Shown: positions 18,562 through 32,092 of the stretch, in pieces
Layout of the letters: every line of letters begins with the position of its first letter
Numbering within the stretch: position 1 is the first letter of the stretch
NCBI GenBank assembly: GCA_032717465.1
Contig: CM064683.1
Coordinates: forward strand, 34,974,042 to 35,038,041
Direction: 5' to 3'
DNA from: Coenobita brevimanus
Taxonomy: Eukaryota > Arthropoda > Malacostraca > Decapoda > Coenobitidae
Length of the DNA: 64,000 nucleotides
Position numbers and translations under genes: made by a program
The notes under the pieces: model-generated
What the model was told of the DNA's origin: nothing
Database searches by the model: none
The model's input: the letters and a program-made list of their open reading frames with translations, nothing else

Positions 18562-20180
18562 ATTTCGTCCACAACAAAGGCCACACCGACACAATACGAC
18601 GATAGATTCAGTAATGTCTGCTAGCATCTAATAATTCAGATAACATAATAACGAAAAATAAACTACTGTAGCAAACCTCCCAGCCTTAGGGTCTTGGTAA
18701 CTAACTTGTGTGTCTGTCGTTATTTCTCTGGTGTAGCCTCAGGAAGTTATAATCTGCTCATTTTAGCCCATTTATTTCTATGCCAGTCTTTCTTTGATTC
18801 TTGCAAACACCAGACAGTTGCATTAAGCTTAGAGAAGGCTTTTCGGACTGGAGGGGTTAAGTACATCATTCATTATCCCTTTAGCTATAAGGGGGCTATC
18901 CAGAGCTGAATAGATTTGCCTTATAGCAACAAAAATGATAAATAAATCGCGTCTTCATGATGATCTCAAATTGACTAAACGAGAGGAGTGCGAAGCATTC
19001 TTAATAGATCGTCATAATGTATTTTACCATGAATTAATCTAATAACGGTATATTTTTGTCTGCAATAATTCTGCTTGCTCGAATCGTCAAAAACTAAATT
19101 GTCATTTGTTAATTGTTCACTTGACTAAAAACATCATTGTGTTCATTTTCTTAATCCTCAATAACATCATCTTCTATTTACCAATGTTTTGCATTACTTA
19201 ATACTCATTTTTCACGATTTCTTCTTGACATCAGCTTACAAGTTAATGCTTTCAGGGTAACTGTGACGCAAAAAGTTATGAATGATTGGAGAAAGCGAGT
19301 GAAGAGAATAATGAGAACATCGGAATATGAAAAGTTTGAGAGATGACAGAGGGGAGAGAGGGGGTATGAGAAAATGGAAGCCCCAAGGTTAGGAGAGAGG
19401 AGAATGAAGAAGTAAAAAAGAAAAAAGGACAAAGGATGAGAAAAGAATGGACTGGAAACATAATAATAATAGAAGGATTTGTAGCAGCAGAAATATGAGA
19501 ACAGTTTGGAAGGAAATGAAGGAAATGTAGGTGGTAAGAAATGAAACGATTGGGAAATAAGAGAGAATAAATGTTTGAGATGAGGGATGGATAAGTGGAA
19601 ACAGAGATATTAAATGAACAGGGTAACAGAAATAGTAGAAGGAGGAGATGGAGAATGATGAAGATTGGATACGACAGAAAGAGAAGAAAGGAAGAAAGAG
19701 GAGACTAGTAGTACAGAAATATTTGAAATGAGAGAATGGATGGACAGAAAATATTTGGACAACAGACTGGCAGGAAGAGGGAGTAGATGAGAAGAAAAAA
19801 AAATATTACATGTGATGGGAAGGTTGTGAGAGCCACAACTAGAAACAATTATTTTAAAGCGTTTTCTGTTTTATATCTCATCATTTGCTGAAAGTTTTCC
19901 TCTAAGACACTTCCGGTGCAAATTAACTCCTCCTGTTCCGGATAATTAATACCTCCTGGAATACTCACCAGGGGTCATTTGCGACAGAAATGTCATAGAA
20001 GATGTCAGCTAATAATGAGTTATAAAAGGAACAAACTTCGAAATACCTGAACTCTAGTTGCTGTTTCTAATAAATATTATACCGTAATCTTAATTCCCAC
20101 TCTTACAAAAGGGGTGTGTAGGGTGCAGAGACAGGAAAAAGCAGAACACAGAGTAAGGAGAGCCATCAGAGTCCAGCCAA
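18561..20180. other. No recognised gene; purine-rich patch at about 19260-19810
   Basis: The frames at 18694-18909 and elsewhere carry no motif I recognise. The patch at 19260-19810 has the same A+G vocabulary as 9.6-15 kb. Confidence 0.45.
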
Positions 20181-22265
<2,085 letters not shown>

Positions 22266-22479
22266 CGGAACCTTGCCTATCGATACCGAATATAAAACAT
22301 CAAGGTTGGTGCTTGATTTTATTTTCGGTATAAAGGTAGGGTAATATCTTAAGCGTATGAGTGTGTCATTTTTAATAATCAGTTAAAAAGAAATTATAAA
22401 GGTTACGAACCATATTTCTATCAATCGTCATAAACTCCTGGATTAGTCAGTAGAAATATCACCCTTAAAAACAGTGTCC

Positions 22480-22550
22480 TCGGCCAGTTTGCGGTGGGTG
22501 GATTGGGAGGCTTTTACTTTCCGCCCAGGTGACGTTGGTTCGAGTCTTTT
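22480..22550 (+). repeat. Possible tRNA-derived SINE head (weak)
   Basis: A good Pol III B-box-like word, GGTTCGAGTCT, lies at 22537-22547. Candidate A-box-like words lie upstream at about 22481-22502, but their spacing and match are poor. It could also be chance. Confidence 0.3.
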
Positions 22551-23057
22551 CATCCCCCTTGGTCCGGAACTTGGCACAGCGCAGGGCCTGAACCGACTGA
22601 CCCCGTGACTGGCCTCCACCACGACCTTAACCACAACAGCGACTAAGCTAATGATGCCACAGGAAGAGTTAGGCTCCTCCGGGAGATACTGTGTTTGGGG
22701 TTCAGAGTTTTCAGAAACTTCTCCCATCTGTGGTATTACCAGCCATGTCTGAGTAATTGTCAGGACTGTTAAAGTCAGACTTTATGTCACTTGTTACAAA
22801 CTTTTTTCCCTCCTTTGTTGTAATCATACTAAATGCAAAAGCAAAAGACTAACAATCGTACATGTAAACCTTTACTGCTTCTGTGGTTTGATTAATTTGT
22901 GGATCATAGAAATAAAATTGTAAACGGTACACTGGTTATGAATCCAGTGTAACCTAAGGGGCAGATAATTTGGGGGGAGGGTGTACACAAACGGGACCAA
23001 GTTTAAATCGACGAAATCTGCTGTTCTACCTAGATAAACAGTGCTAAACTCTTCTTA

Positions 23058-23061
<4 letters not shown>

Positions 23062-23152
<91 letters not shown>

Positions 23153-23256
23153 TCATCTGCCAGTAAATGTCACCTCATCTTCGTTTTATGACCAAGGGCT
23201 GTCAAGACTGGCTTCCAGGCGAGGTTAATGAATTATTTTACTTTACTTTACTTTAC

Positions 23257-23311
<55 letters not shown>
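23062..23311. repeat. (TC)n and (GA)n microsatellite pair
   Basis: A TC run at 23062-23148 and a GA run at 23261-23311 are separated by about 110 bp. The complementary runs in close inverted order could form a hairpin. A TTTAC/ACTTT pentamer run precedes the second. Confidence 0.95.
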
Positions 23312-23315
<4 letters not shown>

Positions 23316-23329
23316 CAACAGCCTTGGAT

Positions 23330-23703
23330 AAATAACTGTACCACATCTACTACACAGCCACCACAACTACCACAGCTACCACAACCACTACTACCATAAA
23401 GACATCTACCAGTAATAGACTAATAGTATAACCACCACTACTACGATTACCATAACTGTACCACTTCCACACCCACCAGAACTACCACAACTATCACAAG
23501 TCTCACAACCACGTTTTTCACAACAAGTACCACAACAAAAAACACACATAAAACAACTGCTAGAACCACGACATTTATCGAAACCACGACCATCACCGCA
23601 ATCAGTTAGAAGAGAACGGCCCTAACAATTGTGCCACAGCCATCACCATAGTTACCACAATTTCCATAGTCACCATAATCACCATAATTATTAGTACCAC
23701 CAC
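23330..23703. repeat. Degenerate CCACAA minisatellite, left of element A
   Basis: Words ACCAC, CCACAACTA and ACCACAACC recur throughout. The same vocabulary resumes at 31046, immediately after element A, so the element interrupts one array. Confidence 0.75.
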
Positions 23704-24712
23704 TGTCACGGGGTTTTTGGGATTATGCAATATTAAAGAATAATATTCAATAATGCTTGAGAACAGGACAAAGAACTGACTTGTAAAAATCAAGCCGGTT
23801 TACTTCGTTGATTCTCTAAGGACGAGAATTTATAAACTTTCTCAATAGTACACAGCTAAGACTAATTAATCACACGTGCTGTTTATTAGTACTGTTGGTC
23901 TCTGGAGAAAGTGACTCCACCCCTAACAAGCAATAACTAATGCTATTAATGATAAATAGGTTCTTGCTGGTGCATTAAATCCTGGTTGCACAACGGATTT
24001 TAAGCTTAATACAAAAGGACTGGCCTAAGTACCAGTTATGAATAATGCAAAGCGTTTATGCAAACTAGGACCTATAAGTGAAATAAGCTTAATGTGGAGA
24101 AATAAAACACGAGTTTACATTAAATTAAGCTCAAGAGAAAAGAACTGTGAATTTATTAATTACAATGAAACAAATTTACGTTACATGTTTCAAAATGAAT
24201 TCAAAATAAGGAGAACACACTCACTCGCTCACTCAAAAGCTAAACTCTTAAGCCTAGGAAAAACGAAAGAAAAATACTGGTCAGAAAAGGGGCTAGGCGG
24301 GATGGACTGGGCATCGTTGCTGAGGAAGGACACTCCCACACACGCTGAACCTCTACGCCGGATCACACTGAGTGGAGACTTCAGGAACCCGCTGAAGAAC
24401 AACCTGGTCTCACGGCGCTTCAATCCTAACTGAATTCAAACAAGCGGGGCGAGGGCTGAGGCCAGCCGCTAACTGGTTACGGCTAGAAGTGAGCAAAACA
24501 CTCCCATAAAAAATCACTCAGTGAAAGCACTGTCGCGTGCAAGGACAATCACTTATGAAACAGTAAAAAATGTTATGAAAACACTCCCGATCAGGTGAAT
24601 GTGTGGCGGTTGACTGAGTGATACTTATGGGAATTCACTAGAATTAGTGGTTTCCCACCAAAGTTCAATGTCACGAGTTTGTTTAGATATATGATCGCGC
24701 CAACTCGTGACA
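23704..24712 (-). repeat. 3' LTR of element A
   Basis: 1009 bp, TGTCACG ... CGTGACA, homologous to 30018-31045 over its full length. A purine-rich site containing GATGGGGCG (minus strand, about 24717-24726) abuts its inner edge and may be the polypurine tract. A 131-codon + strand frame (24038-24433) is an antisense artefact. Confidence 0.9.
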
Positions 24713-25287
24713 TTACGCCCCATCAAAATAAAATAAAAAATTTCCTTCAGGAAAAAATAAAATTTCAATTTACATACATATAAATCCTAACTCAGTCACA
24801 CAAGATTCACACTGTGGTGTGTGTGCTATCCTGCTACAGGAGAAAGTCACAGTCGCAAGTGAGAAAAAAAAAAACTTGTATTTACGTTAATAGAAGCAAG
24901 CTTGAGGGAAAAACTCCGTGACGACAGTGAAAAATCCTGTAATCAGGTCAAACTGAGTGTAAAGTTCGCTACATTTACATTAACAACTAACTGTTACGTA
25001 GTGTGATATATGTAATACACGGTGTAGGTGCGACAGTTGAGGTGCAACTGTACCTACGTGTAAAATCATGTAATACAAGTTTATAGTAAATAATGACGAC
25101 GAGGCAGAAGAGAAGAAGGGGCAGCATGCATCAGGGATGATCAGCTGAACTGCACAACAATGCTGCACCCGCCAGCTGCACCTGCAAAAGCAATCAAGGT
25201 GGAGCATCAAAAGTGTCATTTCTCTCTCTCTGCCTAGCAATCACTACTTATGTTACATAAAGTACACTATTTACATTACTAACCAGG

Positions 25288-25506
25288 AAATGTAGTCATG
25301 GCGTCTCTGCAGGACATCTACTCTGACCCAGTTTACTGGATAAACCCTAAACTTAATTAGCGAAAAGACTGGGCGTTTCTGCAGGATATCAAATGCTGCA
25401 ATTTGCTAAATTAACCAGGAAACGTGGTCAAGAGCGAAAAGACTGGGCATTTCTGCAGGACATCAAACGCTGCACTTCGCTAGGGACCCAGTTTACTGGT
25501 TAAACT
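25288..25506. repeat. Approx. 73-bp tandem repeat, three units
   Basis: The word CTGCAGGA, with GACTGGGC or its neighbours upstream and ACCCAGTTTACTGG or ATTAACCAGG downstream, recurs at about 25307, 25379 and 25453. It lies in the noncoding part of element A between the integrase fragment and the 3' LTR. The function is unknown. Confidence 0.7.
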
Positions 25507-25646
25507 AACTCTGCACTTACGATTAACATTAGGAAGCTGCGAATCCCTACGCAATCTTGGGCAGGTCAAATTTTAACACCCACCATGGGTGTGAACATTC
25601 ATGTGGATAATGTGTATTCTCCGGAATCCTCTGAGAGGCCCACAGC

Positions 25647-26036
25647 TCAAGACGTTCCACAAGGTAATTCATACACAGCCTCGGACTGTCTCTGCAGGGT
25701 TCTCAAACTTCCCCTTAACTTACGGTACATATGTACTGTATGTACAGGCCCTGGACATACTGTGTCCTGTGGGGCCAACGGGTGAGACGTCAGGTCTGCA
25801 CCCACATTACCACTGCCCTGTCTCTCAACTGACTCTGAGATTATGGGTGTGGATTGCAACAGCACAGGAAGGACATGTCCCTGATTCGTGGTACGTGGAC
25901 ACACATTGCAGGAACACACAAAACTATCTATTTCTCGTCCCATCCCTGGCCAGAAAAAGTCAGCTCGGATACGGCCCTGGGTTTTCCTTTTGCCCATGTG
26001 ACCTCCTGAGGCTGAACAATGACCCCATTCTAGCAC
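25647..26036 (-). pseudogene. Integrase zinc-binding domain fragment of element A
   Basis: GGHMGKRKTQGRIRADFFWP, followed by a Cys-x2-Cys pair in SFVCSCNVCPRT, is the HHCC zinc-binding module that starts retroviral-type integrases. The catalytic DDE core does not follow; downstream residues match nothing. It is in a different frame from the preceding gag-protease frame, with the shift at about 26060. It follows the protease linker directly, with no RT between. That agrees with a Gmr1-like order but could equally reflect deletion of RT. Confidence 0.7.
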
Positions 26037-27882
26037 TGCTTAGGCGTACTTTTGCAGGGATGACGAACTGCAGTCGAACCTCGCCCTGGGGTGTTCGTGA
26101 CTCACGGTACAGCCGTCCTTGTTTGCAAAGGAACTTGGCTTGACCTTGCCGTGAATACTTTATCACTCTACCCTTTTGTTTCTTCTGCACGGCAGAAAGT
26201 GTCCGGTCAGAACGTTGTTCTTGAACAACTTGGCTACACATCAGATCTTGCGGCGATTCAATGGTCACTGGGGTGACACAGTTTGGAGCTTCAGCTATGG
26301 CTCGTGTTACTGTAGCCGAAGTCTGAGTAGCGTCATCTTCAGTGTAACTGTACTTGGCACTGGGAATATTGCCTATGATAAGGTCAAACAAAGGTTCTGG
26401 CATGATAACTGCAACTGTCGTACCAGTGTAAAATGGAGATGCCACCTGGATGCGTGCCTCAGGGAACAATGTCACTGATCCATCAATAAGGTTAGGTTGG
26501 ATCTGTCGACCTGCGTACTCCTCAGGCCAAACTAGACTCTGCCTGACAGAGCAACCTGAGGAACCATTGTCTCTCAGGACCTTCACAGGAATGTCTCCCA
26601 CAAACCCTGGCTGAACAAGGAAGGCACTGCCACCTGTGGGAGGGCTTGTGGAGGAAGCAGCCATCCACTCATGAGGCTGCTGAATAAATGATGCAGCAAA
26701 CATGGTACCCTGAGAATTAGACACTTGAGGGGTCGTACTCACTGTCAGGCGAGATGGAGCATTGACCTCCTGTGGCAGAGTGTTCGCTGTCGCTGTGGGA
26801 CTAGAGAACTGTGGGGGAGTACCCGTACCGGTAGGGACATGACCACCGTGCTGCTGCTGAGGAATGAAGGCTGCGTTCGCCTCCTGCCTCCTATTCACTT
26901 GAGCTAGTGCTGAAAAGGACAGTCCCGACGGTCGGTTGCATGGCTGATACTGCTGCTGGTAAGGGTACTTGTTGTAGCGCTTCCACTCAGGTTTCTGAGT
27001 GTTTTGCCCCTGGTCCTTCTTCTGCAATTTTGGACCTTGGCCATTATTCTGAGGATGGCCTTGTTGCTGGGGTTCAGTCTGAGACAGTTTCCCAGATTTG
27101 CCAGCTTTCCTGTTCCAGGTGCATTGCTTACGAGTTTGATACCCGCAGAGAGTGAAGAATGCATCAGCCTTCTCCACCATTTGGCTGGCATCCCTTACCT
27201 GGCAGATCTTAAGCTGAGCCATAAGTTCAGTAGGCCACGACTTTTCTAGCTGCGTGCGCAGCAAAAGGTCAATTATCCCCTCACGCATGGAATGAGTTTC
27301 ATCTTTCTCCATCCACTGATCTAAGTAAGCAGTAAGCTGGTCAAGAAACTGAACGGCAGTCTCTTTTTCCTGTAGACTCGCCCTCATGAACTGACTCTTG
27401 GCGTGGTCAACTGTGAGACCATACACTTTGACGAGTGCGGCATTCATCATCTCATACGTGAGATTGTCTCCACGAATTCTGTGGAGAATATCGAGAGCAG
27501 GGCCCTCAAACAGACTAAGAAACTGAAGCTGCTTAGCTGCACCATCCAGCTGGTACAGTTGAGCCATACCAGTTTCTTCAAAACGAGCCATGTATGGCTT
27601 GATTCACTCGCCTTCCTTGTATGGAGGAAGCTTGATGTGTGGGGTCGCCATAATATGTGCATACATGTGCAAGGCAGCGGCAAAGTCCGCACTCTCTACG
27701 TCAGAGGGGGTTTCCCACTCATCATCTGAAACTGCCGTATTTGTGTCTTGATCTTTAGTGTGTGGTGAGGTTTGTACAAGCGGTGGGCTGCCTTGAGGCT
27801 CTGTTAATTGTGAGTCTGTTGTTGTGGCAAATTGTGTGTCATCTGGTATTAATGTGGGTGGTGGCGAAAATATTCCTGTCAT
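25960..27882 (-). pseudogene. Gag-protease of element A, with in-frame stop
   Basis: A TGA at 27604-27606 divides one reading frame into 27604-27882 and 25960-27591. Numbering the second part from its Met: about residues 1-70 are capsid-like (MARFEETGMAQLYQL, FLSLFEGPALDILHRI). About 75-147 is a SCAN-like helical region (Trp-containing, then LLLRTQLEKSWPTEL). A Gln/Asn-rich linker follows. Residues 335-350 hold the aspartic protease site as VLRDNGSSGCSV, where the family has Asp-Thr/Ser-Gly. That change, plus the stop, makes it inactive. The tail resembles the linker before integrase. No canonical zinc knuckle is visible. Confidence 0.75.
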
Positions 27883-29331
27883 TAAGATATGGTGTTATGA
27901 AATACGCTTCTTGTTTATTTATGTCCTAACAAAATAGATGAGTAAATAAGTTGAATATAGCTAATTTTAGCACTGAGAAGAAATGAGTAAGTATAATTTT
28001 ACCCACTTGATACAGATCGTAGAGGTGTGTCGATACAAAAGTCGATCTCGGAAGAAAAATACAGGTTTGATTGAAGATCTCTTGATAATTTTAGTGGTGT
28101 GTTGATGGACGATATTACTCAGGAAATTCCATGGCCTGGTGCTTGTGGTGGTTAACAACTGTCCCAGGCAAACCTCAGCATAGAACGTCGAATTTCCAAC
28201 TGTGAAAATAAATGAGTATGAGTAGGAGCTATGTGAATAATGAGTAATGAGTAGTGGGTGAGAAGTGCCTGGTGTCAGTCACATGTTGCTTGGCATGGCA
28301 GACTCGCGTTGTGATGTCATCTCAGCACATGGTGACGTCAGCTTCCCACACTGGTAGCTGTGGTGAGGGAATGAGTAGCGATGAGTAACTTAAGTGAAGA
28401 TGAGTAAGATGCGTTATAAATGTGGCTCTGGTGTTTTGCTGTGAGTGTTGACCTCTGCGTCAGCGATGGAGGTAGGCGGGAGAGAGTGGTGGGGGTTTGT
28501 ATGCTTGTTGCTTTGGTCTTTCCTCTTCTTTACTTGCTTTGTTTTTTATTCTTCTTGCTGCTGCTTGAAGTTACGTGAAGATTATAGAGTTGTTTTGTAG
28601 ACTTGTAGGCTATTTGCATTGTAGGCTGTATTTTGTAGGAATTCACTGTAGAACTGAATCTAATCTTGTAGAGTCTCGCCTGCTTTTGTAGAAATTTGCT
28701 TTTGATTCGGAGACGATGTCCGTAGATTCGCTGCTACCAAATGTCGTAAAAGACTTTGTAGTTCCTTTGTGGTTACTTGTAGAGAAGTTTTATATATATT
28801 AGACTTGTGGGCAAGCGGTTATTATACTGGAGTAGCTTTGTAAGTAGGTAATCTTCTTTCCCATTTGTCATGTAGTGACAGGAGAGGTAAAGAATAGTAT
28901 GGGACTATTTTTATTTGTCTTGGAAATATTAACAAGTCTCTCACTCACGAGTGAGTTGAGCAGAGTCCCTGTCTCCCTGTCTCGCTCTCTCAGTCTCTCT
29001 CTCAAGTTGCTAAGCCCTTTCTCCTTCTGACCTGCCTGTTCTAAGGCCTGTCTCCTTCTGAGCTCTCTTTCCTAAATTCTGGTGAAACAGGAGACGTATC
29101 ACGTGTGTTCCTTGTGGATGGAAAGTTTAAGAAGCCTGTGTGTGAGTATGTGTGTATGTGTGTGTATGGTCACTAGGTCTTTGTTCACCGGTGGATTGCT
29201 GACAACTAACTGCATCATTTCCTTACTGGCCACTGTCATCAGCTTTCCTCAGTGTAATTTGCAAGCTCATTTCCCATTCCCAGGCTTGCATAGAGCTGTC
29301 TATCTATCTATTTATCTATCTATCTATTATG
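27883..29331 (-). other. Unassigned interior of element A with second PBS-like site
   Basis: No coding frame is recognisable. On the minus strand a possible LTR end (ACGACA, edge at 28742) is followed by TTTGGTAGCAGCG, which has the form of a primer-binding site. TGTAG words recur at 28590-28790, and an ATCT microsatellite lies at about 29303-29331. The simplest reading is that the gag-protease-integrase part comes from a second, inserted or recombined element. I found no matching second LTR near 24.7-25.6 kb. Confidence 0.35.
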
Positions 29332-29710
29332 ATTTGTAATTATAATATGGAGTCCTGATAATAGCACTAGTGGAGCTTGGGCCAGGTGCACCAGATGTGT
29401 CTGAAGCCAAGGAATCTCGCTTGAGCTTCAACATTTTAAGTTCATGTTTTTCGCGTGCTTCTCGCTCGGCACGTTTGTGTTCTCGTTCTCTGTCTTGTTG
29501 TTCACGCTCGTATTCACGTTCTCTCTCACGTTGTTGTAACTCGTGTTGACGTTCTCTCTCGCGTTCCTCGCGCTGAATTCGACGCTCTTCGTGAGCATCA
29601 TTCTCACGTTGCTACTCGTGACTGAGCCGAGAGAGGACATAATCCTTTACTTCTTTGGGGTCTGTAAGCCCCATATCTTTAGCTTCCTGTACATAGCCGT
29701 CGGTAGACAT
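29332..29710 (-). pseudogene. Gag N-terminal coiled-coil fragment of element A
   Basis: The frame starts at an ATG at 29710 (MSTDGYVQEAKDMGL) and has an in-frame TAG at 29612-29614. It then continues as about 65 codons very rich in Arg, Glu and Gln (QREEREREERQ-like heptads), a strong coiled-coil, before a Pro/Ser-rich tail and stop near 29332. The start resembles the Gag N-terminus of element B (MSTITTLDEAKDF), followed there too by a coiled-coil. It therefore fits the outer LTRs and its PBS, and not necessarily the gag-protease at 25960-27882. Confidence 0.65.
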
Positions 29711-30005
29711 GATGCTAACTCAGTCTGAGTAAACTAAAGACTAAGTACTGACTGCAATTTTGCAGAGAAAGATCCCAATAATCGAGAACAAAGAATATAG
29801 GCACCAGTTTTGTCTAATTAAACTGGTAAAGAAAGAAAATTGAACAAACAAGTGACCATGAAAACTATTATGTAAAATTAGTAGAACTGAATCAATAATC
29901 ACCAGTACGATAGTGCCTATAGACTTTAATGATAAATACCTAAGTATGAGTGAGTGAGTATTATCTCGTGAATAGCTTTAGAGCTAGGAGTTAATACCCT
30001 GGAAT

Positions 30006-30015
30006 GAGGTCGCCA
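30006..30015 (-). other. Primer-binding site of element A
   Basis: Immediately inside the right LTR the minus strand reads TTTGGCGACCTC. TGGCGACCTC is complementary to a tRNA 3' end of the GGTCGCCA type, as used by elements primed with tRNA-Arg. Element B has the same ten bases at 62051-62060. Confidence 0.7.
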
Positions 30016-30017
30016 AA

Positions 30018-31045
30018 TGTCACGGGGTTTTTGGGATTATGCAGTATTAATGAATAATATTCAATAATACTTGAGAACAGGACAAAGAACTGACTAGTGA
30101 AAATCAAGCAATGATTACTTTATTCCGGCTTACTTCGCCGGTTCTCTAAGGACGAGAATTTATAAACTTCCTCAACAGTACACTGCAGAGACTAATTACT
30201 CACACGTGCTGTTTATTAGTACTGTTGGCCTCTGGAGAAAGTGACTCCACCCCTGACAATCAATAGCTAATGCTATTAATGATAAACAGGTTCTTGCTGG
30301 TGCATTAAATCCTGGTTGCACAACGGATTTTAGGCTTAATACAAAAGGACTGCCTAAGTACCAGTTATGAATAATGCAAAGCGTTTATGCAAACTAGGAG
30401 CTATAAGTGAAATAAGCTTAATGTGGAGAAATAAAACACGAGTTTACATTACATTAAGCTCAAGAGAAAAGAACTGTGAATTTATTAATTACAATGAAAC
30501 AAATTTACGTTACATGTTTCAAAATGAATTCAAAATAAGGAGAACACACTCACTCGCTCACTCAAAAGCTAAACTCTTAAGCCCTGGAAAAACGGAAGAA
30601 AAATACTGGTCAGAAAAGGGGCTAGGCGGGATGGACTGGGTGTCGTTGCTGAGGAAGGACACTGCCACACACGCTGAACCTCTACGCCGGATCACACTGA
30701 GTGGAGGCTTCAGGAACCCGCTGAAGAATGACCTGGTCTCACGGCACTTCAATCCTAACTGAATTAAAACAAGCAGGGCAAGGGCTGAGGCCAGCCGCTA
30801 ACTGGTAACGGCTAGAAGTGAGCGAAACACGCCCATAATAAATCACTCAGTGAAAGCGCTGATGCGCGCAAGGGCGATCACTTATGAAACAGTGAAAAAT
30901 GTTATGAAAACACTCCCGATCGATCGGGTGAATCCGTGGCGGTTGACTGAGTGATACTTATGGGAATTCACTAGAATTCGCGGTTTCCCACCAAAGTTCA
31001 ATGTCACAAGTTTGTTTGGATATATGATCGCGCCAACTCGTGACA
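30018..31045 (-). repeat. 5' LTR of element A
   Basis: 1028 bp, with the same terminal inverted motif TGTCACG/CGTGACA as 23704-24712. It carries a 131-codon antisense frame that is also open in the other LTR. The differences between the two are mostly amino-acid changing, so that frame is not under selection. Confidence 0.9.
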
Positions 31046-31480
31046 GCCACAATTACTGAAAGTAGCCAATCACTGCAACTACCACAACCCTCCAAATTGC
31101 GAAAACCACAGCACTTACTATAATCGCTTCAACTACCACAACAGCCATAACTCGCCTACCTTAACCACCACAACTACAAGAACTACGTCAGTCAAAGCGA
31201 CGACAATCACAACAATCATGGTCTAAAAGCATCACAGCCACAGCCATCAGAATCGCCAAAACTACAATTATCAAACAACCAAAGCTACAACACCAAACTT
31301 TCTCTTTTTCAACAAAGGACCACAACTGCAGAAACCACCATAATCACAACAACCAAAATTCTAACGACTAAATCCATCACAGCCACCACTAATGCATACA
31401 AAGTTACTACAACCATATCTCCCCCTACCACAATCAACACTTTTACAACTACCACCACAATTACCACAACTACCACGACC
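31046..31480. repeat. Degenerate CCACAA minisatellite, right of element A
   Basis: Continuation of the array at 23330-23703, with the same CCACAACTACCAC vocabulary. It is more eroded away from the element. Confidence 0.7.
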
Positions 31481-31974
31481 CTCGGCTTCTATAATGTCAT
31501 AGTTTCATCATGGTAATGTTATAGCCAGACAGTTTTATTTAGCTGAAACAGTGCTAACAAAAAATGGTTAATGTCAACATTAATTGGCTTTTTTTTTTTT
31601 TTTTTGTTATGCATTACTGGACTTCTGATGAAACCAAACCAGTTTATTTCGGCTGAGAGAGTTTTAACGAGGGGAGTGGTTAGAAGTATGAATACTGTAT
31701 TATTTTTGAACGATATAACTAGACAATTTTACTAAGCTAAGGAACTTTTCCAGAAGCAATGAATATCAAAGCAGGGATTCGTTAAAAATATTCCCTAATG
31801 TTTTATATAAAAAAAGATGTGCTAGGGTGTGATGCCTTCATGTGGTGGCATGAATGTGCCCTGTTATATAACGGTCCCCTGTCTCTCCGTATCCCCGTAA
31901 AGGAAGAGGATGGACTGGGGAAGAAGAGTAGGTTTGGTCTACACTCCACCAGGCTCAAGTTCATATCAGCCTGG
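31481..31974. other. No recognised gene
   Basis: AT-rich sequence with a T run near 31590-31606 and no motif-bearing frame. Confidence 0.4.
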
Positions 31975-32092
31975 GGTTGCAGCTACTACTACTGCTACTA
32001 CAACAAGAACTACAACTACTGCTATTATTACTATTACTTCTGCTACTACTACTTCTACTACTACTACTACTTCTGTTGCTGCTGCTCCCAAG
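31975..32092. repeat. ACT/CTA trinucleotide repeat
   Basis: Mixed CTA, CTT, ATT and GCT triplets form about 120 bp. The preceding words (GCCTGGGGTTGCAGCTACTA) resemble those near 42320-42340. Confidence 0.85.

Larger units (their letters stand above)
23704..31045 (-). mobile_element. LTR retrotransposon A (Ty3/gypsy-type, mosaic and defective)
   Basis: A 7.3 kb element is bounded by two LTRs that start TGTCACGG and end CTCGTGACA. The flanking pentamers are ACCAC and GCCAC, so a 5-bp target duplication with one change is possible. It lies inside a CCACAA array. Coding is on the minus strand, so the 5' LTR is the right one. The interior holds a PBS next to the right LTR, a gag N-terminal fragment, an unassigned stretch with a second PBS-like site, a gag-protease pseudogene and an integrase zinc-binding fragment. 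RT and RNase H are absent. The LTRs differ by roughly 5% by eye, unevenly distributed, so it is older than element B. Confidence 0.85.

Noticed and set aside
18694..18909. 71-codon + frame considered as a small host gene
   Set aside because: No signal peptide, domain or splice context stands out; length is within chance for this composition.
22443..22727. 94-codon minus frame next to a B-box-like word
   Set aside because: No family resemblance. It overlaps the weak SINE-like signal, and neither is strong enough to call a gene.
24038..24433. 131-codon frame open in both LTRs of element A (also 30367-30762)
   Set aside because: It is antisense to the element. Most differences between the two copies change the amino acid, and there is no recognisable motif, so it looks like a chance frame.
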